A DNA stretch of 10,999 nucleotides from contig CAZPEV010000114.1 in NCBI GenBank assembly GCA_964585635.1, positions 1 to 10,999 on the forward strand. The letters run 5' to 3'. The translations under genes were made by a program, and so were the position numbers. This DNA is from CAZPEV01 sp964585635. GTDB taxonomy: Bacteria; Zixibacteria; MSB-5A5; GN15; JAAZOE01. Shown piece by piece: positions 5,212 through 10,999 of the stretch; position 1 is the first letter of the stretch; every line of letters begins with the position of its first letter. The notes below the pieces were generated by a model. The model was not told the origin of the DNA, searched no databases, and was given only the letters and a program-made list of their open reading frames with translations.

Positions 5212-8200
5212 TGCGCAAACGATTCAAAATTCCGCTGCTCGGGATGGTCCTGCTGATTCTGGTCGTCGTCGTCGGGACGGTGCTCCTCTTCAAATCGCAT
5301 ATTCTGGAGAATTGGGTCAACCGCTTCCTCGCGGAACGGCTCGCGGCGCAGTATGACCTTGATATCAGCATCGCCGAAATCGACGGTTCTTTCGTAAACG
5401 GATTCACTTTGCGGGGAGTGATGTTCCGAAGTTTCCAGGTCGGTGATACGATAACGTTGGCCTATTTGCCCTCAGTCACCATCAAATACCAGGTATCCAA
5501 CCTGTGGCATCAACGCTGGATTATCGACAGTCTTTGCTTTGTGCAGCCTCAGTTGGTGCTCAAACAGGACAGCTCCGGTCTGTGGGTCTTGCCGAAGATT
5601 GCCGCTTCAGCGGGTTCAACCGGGGCTCTGCCCTCATGGGAAATCAAACGCCTATCGATCGACAGCGCCTCGCTGGACCTGTCGCTGGCGGAGAAGAAGT
5701 TGCGCTGGTTCGACATCGGTCTGACGGCTTCGCTGAAATCAGAGGAGGGAACCTATACCCTCGATCTCGAGAGGCTGCGGTTTGATTCCGACGATGGCCG
5801 CCTCCGGGTCCGCAGCTTGACGGGGCTGGCGACGATTTTCGACAAGAATCTGGCGCTGAGCAACGTTGTCGTCGTGACCGATTCCTCGCGGGCGGCGTTT
5901 TCGCTGGCGGCCGACCGCCGCGATACCCTGCGGGTCGAGATGCAGATCGACAGCGCTCATGTTCATCTGCCCGACGTGGTATCCTTCCTGGGGTTGTCGC
6001 TTCAAGGGGATTTTGATCTGACGGGGACGATCTCACGGCAGCCCGACCGTTGGGCCGGGGAATTGTCCTTATCGGGAAAGCTGGAAGGCCGCCAGCTCGA
6101 GTCTCTGGCAACGACGCTTCATTTTGACGACGGGGTGCTTTATCTGGATACGCTGTCCGGGATGGTGCTTGGCGGGTGTCGCATCGACGCCTCGGGCGCC
6201 ATTGACATTAAGTCATCACCGCCGTCATATCTTCTGTCCGCCCGGGTCGATTCGTTCGATCTGGACCATCTTGTGGCGGGCTCGTTCCGGTCTGATCTGA
6301 GTGGCCGTCTGAATCTGGACGGCCGGGGTCTGACCTCAAAGACGCTGGCGATTGACCTCGATCTTGATCTGGATGAATCGTTTTTCGACATCTATCATAT
6401 GCATTCGGCTCAGGGGAAAATGACGGTGACTGCCGGAGGGCTCTTCTTCTTTCCCGATTTTCTGATCACCTATCACGGTAATCGATTTGTATTTGCCGGA
6501 TCGGTCGATTATGCGGGCGAGGTCAATATCACCACCCGGGCAGACCTGCCCAATTTGGCAGCCTTCGCGCACCAGACCTTTATTGATCTTCCAGCGGGCC
6601 GGGGAGTCGCCGATTTTTCTCTGAGCGGCCCAGCTAAAGACCCGGATCTGGAGGGGGAATTTCGGTCGGATTCACTCTGGCTGTATCAGTTCTTCTCAAA
6701 GGACTTTACAGCGAATTTTGCCATCCATAGCTTTGTCAGAGAAAAGAGGGGGCCGATCACGGTCGCGGCCCGCGCCGGCACGGCTTGGGATTTTCCGTAC
6801 GACAGCTTGTGGGCCGGTCTGACACTCGACAGTAATCTCCTGATAATCGATTCCGGGCATATCGCCAATTCCTTTTCGCAAAGCCGGTTGCGCGGAACAC
6901 TCGATTATCTCCTGTACCCTCAGGTGTTGACCATCGACAGCATCGGCATCGTGCTGACGGGCCGTTCTTTTTCGTCCGACAGCCACCAGCAGATCAGGGT
7001 CGATTCCTCGGGATTTATGTTCGACCGGGTTCTCATGACCACACGTGACGGCCGGATCGGATTCACCGGTCGCGCCAATTATGATCGCACGCTCGATATC
7101 AATTGGGACGTACGCCGAATCGACATCGCTCCTTGGCTGTCGCTGATGGGTGACAGCCTGCCGATGGATGGCCGCCTGTCCTCAGCGGGGCGGGTCTATG
7201 GATCAATCGACAATCCGCGGTTCGAGATGACCGGAGCGGTCGATTCGCTGCGGTTTCGGTCGTTGGTCTTGGGCAATTTGCGGGGTTATCTGGGGTACCG
7301 GGACAGCGCGCTGACGATCGATTCCATGTTTCTGGTGTCCCAGGAGGGGCGGTACTCCGCTTCCGGCGAGCTGCCGATCAATCTGACGCCGTCGCCCAAC
7401 CATAAACTGTTTAACGATCGCTCGCAGCATATCAAAATCTATGCCCAGGACAAGCAGTTGAACTTGGCAGCCACCCTGACGCAGTCGGTGGAATATATCA
7501 GGGGTGATTTCGATGCCGAGATTGACCTGACCGGGCAGCCGTTGAAACCGCATCTGAACGGGACCGCACGCTTGAAAAACGGCATTATCAAGACGCTCGA
7601 TCTGCGGGACCGGCTGGAGCAGGTCGACCTTGAAGTGACCATGGCCGATCAGTTGCTGACGATCGCCACCGCGACCGCCATCATTCCGCATCGGAAGGGG
7701 AAAGGCCAGGGGACGGCCACCGCCTCCGGGACGGTCTTCGTGAACGATGTCAACAACTTCACCTATGACTTGTCGGCTACCTGCTCCAACATGCCGATCG
7801 ACTATGAGATGGGGGATTTTAACGGCCTGGCCAACGCCGACCTCCAAGTCAAAGGTTCCTCGCCGCCCAAGGTAACGGGAAAGATCGTCATGCCCTCGGC
7901 CAATTATCTGGAGAATTTTTCGGAAGAATCGTCCGGGTTCAGCCTGCTGGCGGCGCTGGAAGGGGATAAGACCTGGGACCTCGACCTGAATATGGAATTC
8001 CCCTCGAATTTTTGGGTCAAGAACAGCGACATCGACGCCGAATTCTCCGGCCAGATCGAGATTTTACGCGCTGCCGGGGTATACAACTTCCTTGGCTCCC
8101 TCGAGGTTGTTCGGGGCAAGTATTTTCTGCTCGACAAGAAATTCACCATAGAACCGGGAGGGCAGATCACCTATAACAATATCGAGCAACCTGATCCTCA

Positions 8201-8723
8201 ACTGGCATTAAATGTTTCCACCCAGGTTCGTTCTCAGAGCCGATTCTCGGCCTTCGAAACCCAAGGCAGTTACACTTTCGACTTGAATCTCACCATCTCC
8301 GGTACGCTGAGCAATCCCATCATTGCCGGCGACGTTTCGTCCGAAAACATTATTCCGACGCTCCTGACGAATTACAGTCCTTCCGATACCCTGCGGGGCA
8401 ATCCCGTGACGCAGCGTATTACCATCGGCAGCGTAGGCATGCTGGCCTCTCAGGTATCCCGCCTCGGCACCCGCCGCCTGGGAGTGGAGACGTTCGAGAT
8501 CGATCCCGGATTAGGCAAGACCTTTGATCCCCTCAACACCCGCCTGACAATTGGGACCTACACCTTGCCCAACCTGTATGTCTTTGGCAGCAGCACCCTG
8601 GCTTTGGAGAAGGGGCAGGAAGTCGGCGCGGAATTTCGTCTCGGGCGTCACTATTTTTTTGAGGGTCGCCGCGACGAGTCCAACCTATACCATCTCAATC
8701 TGACGCTTCATTGGGAGTACTAG
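5211..8723 (+). CDS. tamB: TamB-like protein (DUF490 / AsmA-like bridging protein)
   Basis: This is a 1170-residue protein, close to the length of E. coli TamB (about 1260). A single N-terminal membrane helix (about 8-27) follows a basic MRKRFK start, and the long remainder is periplasmic. Most of it consists of repeating short beta strands, with many D-S-x-x-L/I and L-x-G units, as expected for the lipid-binding beta-taco groove of this family. The last ~200 residues carry the DUF490 hallmarks: NFLGSLEVVRGKYFLLDKKF, then IEPGGQITYNN and PDPQLALNV (about 960-1000), ending GAEFRLGRHYFFEGR and HWEY. The family bridges inner and outer membranes and is linked to outer-membrane protein assembly and phospholipid transport, usually with TamA. 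The ATG at 5211 overlaps the upstream TGA by one base, and its stop directly abuts the tamA GTG, so the pair is translationally linked. Confidence 0.93.
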   Translation: MRKRFKIPLLGMVLLILVVVVGTVLLFKSHILENWVNRFLAERLAAQYDLDISIAEIDGSFVNGFTLRGVMFRSFQVGDTITLAYLPSVTIKYQVSNLWHQRWIIDSLCFVQPQLVLKQDSSGLWVLPKIAASAGSTGALPSWEIKRLSIDSASLDLSLAEKKLRWFDIGLTASLKSEEGTYTLDLERLRFDSDDGRLRVRSLTGLATIFDKNLALSNVVVVTDSSRAAFSLAADRRDTLRVEMQIDSAHVHLPDVVSFLGLSLQGDFDLTGTISRQPDRWAGELSLSGKLEGRQLESLATTLHFDDGVLYLDTLSGMVLGGCRIDASGAIDIKSSPPSYLLSARVDSFDLDHLVAGSFRSDLSGRLNLDGRGLTSKTLAIDLDLDLDESFFDIYHMHSAQGKMTVTAGGLFFFPDFLITYHGNRFVFAGSVDYAGEVNITTRADLPNLAAFAHQTFIDLPAGRGVADFSLSGPAKDPDLEGEFRSDSLWLYQFFSKDFTANFAIHSFVREKRGPITVAARAGTAWDFPYDSLWAGLTLDSNLLIIDSGHIANSFSQSRLRGTLDYLLYPQVLTIDSIGIVLTGRSFSSDSHQQIRVDSSGFMFDRVLMTTRDGRIGFTGRANYDRTLDINWDVRRIDIAPWLSLMGDSLPMDGRLSSAGRVYGSIDNPRFEMTGAVDSLRFRSLVLGNLRGYLGYRDSALTIDSMFLVSQEGRYSASGELPINLTPSPNHKLFNDRSQHIKIYAQDKQLNLAATLTQSVEYIRGDFDAEIDLTGQPLKPHLNGTARLKNGIIKTLDLRDRLEQVDLEVTMADQLLTIATATAIIPHRKGKGQGTATASGTVFVNDVNNFTYDLSATCSNMPIDYEMGDFNGLANADLQVKGSSPPKVTGKIVMPSANYLENFSEESSGFSLLAALEGDKTWDLDLNMEFPSNFWVKNSDIDAEFSGQIEILRAAGVYNFLGSLEVVRGKYFLLDKKFTIEPGGQITYNNIEQPDPQLALNVSTQVRSQSRFSAFETQGSYTFDLNLTISGTLSNPIIAGDVSSENIIPTLLTNYSPSDTLRGNPVTQRITIGSVGMLASQVSRLGTRRLGVETFEIDPGLGKTFDPLNTRLTIGTYTLPNLYVFGSSTLALEKGQEVGAEFRLGRHYFFEGRRDESNLYHLNLTLHWEY

Positions 8724-10673
8724 GTGAGCAGGGGTGGACAGCAACATGGCCGGAAGGCTTGGGCGGCAGCCATGGGGATGATGGTGCTGCTGACCGTGCC
8801 GGCGATGGGGCAGTCCGGACCCGGCCAGGATCCCAAGTTCAGCGCCTGGTTGTCCAAGCGACCCTTGATCTCCGAAATCCGAATTCAAGGTAACCGCTTC
8901 TTCTCCGACGCCAAAATCAAGGCGCATCTTTTTTCCCGGAAGAACAGCTTTGGGGAAATGTTTCGGACCGGATCGCGCAACCGCGTGCTGCGATATTCGG
9001 CCTATCGTGACACGCTGGAAGTCAAATATATGTATCTGCGCGAGGGCTTTCTGAATATTCAGGCAGCAGAGAGCGTGGCCGTATCGGGGGCTGATTCGAC
9101 CGCGCTGATCACTCTGACCATCATCGAGGGGAATAGATTTTTGGCGGTGCGAGCTGTTCTGGAGGCGCCCACGGCACTGCCCTTCTTCAACGATCTTCAC
9201 CGCATGGCGGCCCAGCTTGAACCGGGGCATCCGGCTGATCCTCTCTTGCGGAGCAAAATCATATTTGACCTCAAGACTGTGTTTGCCAACAACGGCTATC
9301 CTTATGCCACGGTGCAGGAGACGATCGACAGCGCCGCCGGGCCATCACAGGCGGTGGTGACGTTCACGGCGGGAGCGGGACCCTTGGTCCATTTCGGCGG
9401 CGTAAAGGTGAAGGATCTCAAGAAATTTCGACCCTTCTTGATCAGGCGGGAAATCGCCTTCAAGCCGGGCGAGGTGTACAGCCGTCGGAAGATTATCGAG
9501 TCGCAAAAACGGCTTTACGCGATGGGGCTCTTCAATTCCATCAATCTGGATATCGATCGCACGGCCGGAGGCTCGCCGGGGGTAGAACCTGACACCCTGC
9601 CGAATTTCATCTTTTCAGGCATTGAACGCAGTCCGCATTATGTATCGATGAAAACCGGTGCCGGCCAGGATCCACAACAGGACCTGATCTGGGATTTTTC
9701 CGCGGCCTGGGGCAAGCGCAATATATTCATCTCCCGGCGGGTGGAGTTGTCGGTCGATTCCCGCTATATCATCTTTACCCAATGGCGGCCGCTATCGCAT
9801 CGCTTCCAGATCCAATATTTTGAACCTTGGTTCCTCAATGTTCGCGTACCGCTAACGCTATCGACCCGGTTTGAACCGGGAGTCAGGTCCCAGACGCAGC
9901 CGTACCGGATTCAAACATGGGGAGCCTCGGTATCGACCCGAAAGGAATGGTCCGAGCGGCTGATCGGCCAATTGACCGGCGAGTACGAAAACGTTAATAT
10001 TTATGGTGTCGATAAGGCCGAGGCGACGCTTATCCGCCAGGAGCAAAACATCAGCATTCGGCGGAAGCTGACCGGCACTCTGAGCCGGGACACGCGTCTG
10101 GACAAGTTCGTCCCGACCGGTGGGGCGTTCACGACCTATTTTGTGCAGTACGTGGGGGGGCTTTTGGGCGGGGATGATAGTTTCACCAAACTGGAGTGTT
10201 CCTGGGCCCGGTATCAGCCTGCGGTCGGCCGGGCCATATATGCCACCAGAATCAAGGGCGGGTGGGCCAAATCGTTCGGGCGTTCGACCGCCGTTCCCAC
10301 CGAAGACCGGTTTTACCTGGGCGGTGCGAACTCGATTCGCGGCTTCCGCGAGAACTCGATCGGCCCGCGCGGCGATATCAGCAATCCGACCGAGGACAGT
10401 ACCAATATCGGGGCCAACGCCTATGCCGTTTTCAACCAGGAAATCCGGGTTCCGTTGTTCTGGAAGTTTTGGGGATCGGTCTTTACCGACATGGGAAACG
10501 GCTGGGAGTCGTTTTCGGCGGCTCGCCCGGAGAATGTTCTTTTCGCCTATGGTGTCGGCCTGCAGTTTCTCTCGCCCGCCGGCCCGATCCGCCTCGATTA
10601 TGCCCGCCGATTGGAGAATGGCATCTATCGCCAAGGGCACCGTTTCCATATCACCATCCTCTATGCCTTTTAG
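8724..10673 (+). CDS. tamA: TamA/BamA-like Omp85 outer-membrane assembly protein
   Basis: This 649-residue Omp85-family protein starts at a GTG directly after the tamB stop, with GGGAG (8713-8717) 6 nt upstream. A signal peptide (RKAWAAAMGMMVLLTVPAMG) ends near residue 29. Three POTRA-like repeats follow: about 47-137 (beginning LISEIRIQGNRFFSDAKIK), 138-222, and 223-303 (with KPGEVYSRRKIIESQKRLY and GLFNSINLDI). The remainder is a 16-strand-type barrel with the conserved lid-loop motif IRGF at 538-541 in YLGGANSIRGFRENS. It ends ITILYAF, the terminal aromatic signature of outer-membrane beta-barrels. Three POTRAs and adjacency to tamB favour TamA over BamA, which normally has five. It would help insert barrels or work with TamB in lipid transport at the outer membrane. 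A Bacteroidetes-type TamL variant cannot be excluded. Confidence 0.92.
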   Translation: MSRGGQQHGRKAWAAAMGMMVLLTVPAMGQSGPGQDPKFSAWLSKRPLISEIRIQGNRFFSDAKIKAHLFSRKNSFGEMFRTGSRNRVLRYSAYRDTLEVKYMYLREGFLNIQAAESVAVSGADSTALITLTIIEGNRFLAVRAVLEAPTALPFFNDLHRMAAQLEPGHPADPLLRSKIIFDLKTVFANNGYPYATVQETIDSAAGPSQAVVTFTAGAGPLVHFGGVKVKDLKKFRPFLIRREIAFKPGEVYSRRKIIESQKRLYAMGLFNSINLDIDRTAGGSPGVEPDTLPNFIFSGIERSPHYVSMKTGAGQDPQQDLIWDFSAAWGKRNIFISRRVELSVDSRYIIFTQWRPLSHRFQIQYFEPWFLNVRVPLTLSTRFEPGVRSQTQPYRIQTWGASVSTRKEWSERLIGQLTGEYENVNIYGVDKAEATLIRQEQNISIRRKLTGTLSRDTRLDKFVPTGGAFTTYFVQYVGGLLGGDDSFTKLECSWARYQPAVGRAIYATRIKGGWAKSFGRSTAVPTEDRFYLGGANSIRGFRENSIGPRGDISNPTEDSTNIGANAYAVFNQEIRVPLFWKFWGSVFTDMGNGWESFSAARPENVLFAYGVGLQFLSPAGPIRLDYARRLENGIYRQGHRFHITILYAF

Positions 10674-10685
10674 GCTCGGCCCCGC

Positions 10686-10717
10686 ATAACGGATTGACAA
10701 GACGGCCCTTCCGTTAT
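10686..10717. repeat. Perfect 8-bp inverted repeat around the promoter
   Basis: ATAACGGA (10686-10693) and TCCGTTAT (10710-10717) are exact reverse complements separated by 16 nt. The left arm ends at the base before the -35 hexamer and the right arm touches the first base of the -10 hexamer. The arms lie 24 bp apart centre to centre. It could be an operator for a dimeric regulator, or a weak hairpin in the tamA transcript, though no T-run follows. Confidence 0.45.
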
Positions 10718-10722
10718 ATACT
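10694..10722 (+). promoter_or_regulatory. Near-consensus sigma-70 promoter for the cysteine desulfurase gene
   Basis: TTGACA at 10694-10699 is a perfect -35 box. After an ideal 17-nt spacer, TATACT at 10717-10722 matches the -10 consensus in five of six bases. Transcription would start near 10729-10730, giving a leader of about 35 nt before the ATG at 10765. This suggests the gene is expressed by the housekeeping sigma independently of the upstream operon. Confidence 0.75.
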
Positions 10723-10764
10723 ACGTGGAGCACAATGATAGGTGTTACCATGAGGTCATAGGCG

Positions 10765-10999
10765 ATGGAACATATATATCTCGATTACAACAGCACCACT
10801 CCCATTGATTCGGCGGTGATCGAAGAGATGCGTCGGGTCATGGCGGACAACTACGGCAATCCCTCATCCGTTCACAGCATCGGCGCCAAGGCCAAGGCGG
10901 CGCTGGAGGACGCCCGAGAGCGGGTTGCGGCGGCTGTGGGGGCTGATCCGCTGGAGGTGTATTTTTCGTACGGTGGCAGCGAGGCCGACAATCTGGCGC
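10765..10999 (+). CDS. nifS: NifS/IscS-family cysteine desulfurase, N-terminal part only
   Basis: Seventy-eight residues are visible before the window ends. They match the N-terminus of class V PLP-dependent cysteine desulfurases: IYLDYNSTTPID (4-15), the NYGNPSSVHSIG segment, a long helix containing ALEDARERVA, then EVYFSYGGSEADNLA, equivalent to the 'E..FtSGgtEaDNla' signature. These enzymes take sulfur from cysteine for Fe-S clusters and tRNA thiolation. The catalytic Cys and PLP-binding Lys lie beyond the window, so NifS, IscS and SufS-like roles cannot be separated, although the opening motif favours the NifS/IscS group over SufS. GAGG at 10752-10755, 9 nt ahead, supports this ATG. It has its own sigma-70 promoter and is probably not part of the tamA operon. 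Confidence 0.92.
   Translation, partial: MEHIYLDYNSTTPIDSAVIEEMRRVMADNYGNPSSVHSIGAKAKAALEDARERVAAAVGADPLEVYFSYGGSEADNLA

Noticed and set aside
8821..9673. Exact 13-bp direct repeat (8821-8833 and 9661-9673) within tamA
   Set aside because: Both copies encode the same four residues (GQDP) in unrelated domains. There is no further similarity around them, so chance is the simplest explanation.
9858..10751. Long minus-strand open frame (297 codons) opposite the tamA gene, and similar ones opposite 537-1187, 4141-4866 and 7203-7847
   Set aside because: They lie fully antisense to well-supported genes, show no recognisable domains, and are the expected by-product of G/C-rich third positions.
10750..10761. 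Three-codon leader ORF (Met-Arg-Ser-stop) before the cysteine desulfurase
   Set aside because: It is made of the ribosome-binding region itself and has no special codons that would suggest attenuation.

Overview
The window comes from a diderm (Gram-negative) bacterium. It encodes an Omp85-family outer-membrane barrel protein with POTRA domains and a TamB-like inner-membrane-anchored protein, which only make sense with two membranes. Base composition looks moderately GC-rich, with G/C-rich third codon positions. A 10-N run at 3022-3031 shows this is a scaffolded draft assembly, possibly a metagenome bin. The lineage cannot be fixed from this sequence. The combination of domains would suit an FCB-group or candidate-phylum bacterium (Zixibacteria-like), but that is a low-confidence guess.

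Layout. (a) 1-474, minus strand: the first 158 residues of a class IV PLP-dependent aminotransferase, running off the left edge. (b) 564-1814, plus: a DUF401 polytopic membrane protein of unknown substrate, divergent from the aminotransferase. (c) 1815-2030: a 216-bp AT-richer intergenic region that should hold the promoter of the next operon. (d) 2031-10673, plus: six tightly packed genes. They are an ECF sigma factor, a zinc-finger anti-sigma factor (broken by the N gap), an HtrA/DegS-like protein with a PDZ domain whose catalytic His and Ser are both replaced, a double-domain carboxymuconolactone-decarboxylase-like protein, a TamB-like protein and a TamA/BamA-like Omp85 protein. (e) 10674-10764: an intergenic region with a near-consensus sigma-70 promoter inside an inverted repeat. 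(f) 10765-10999, plus: the start of a NifS/IscS-type cysteine desulfurase, running off the right edge.

How the genes may work together. In enterobacteria, sigma-E is held by the membrane anti-sigma RseA and released when the PDZ protein DegS senses the C-termini of unfolded outer-membrane proteins. Here the same kinds of parts (ECF sigma, membrane anti-sigma, DegS-like PDZ protein) appear to be cotranscribed with the outer-membrane assembly pair TamB-TamA. Junctions overlap (44 nt, 1 nt, 1 nt) or abut, apart from one 45-nt gap. The DegS-like protein appears unable to cleave peptide bonds, so if it senses envelope stress it should do so by binding rather than by proteolysis. This sigma/anti-sigma/pseudo-HtrA/CMD/TamB/TamA cassette is the most interesting part of the window. 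A terminator-like hairpin inside the first codons of the pseudo-HtrA gene may separate expression of the regulators from the downstream genes.

One annotation trap: an uninterrupted frame runs from the anti-sigma start across the N gap into the HtrA-like gene. That fusion is an artefact of the gap length. The real anti-sigma continues in another frame after the gap and stops at 3307, where the HtrA-like gene begins.
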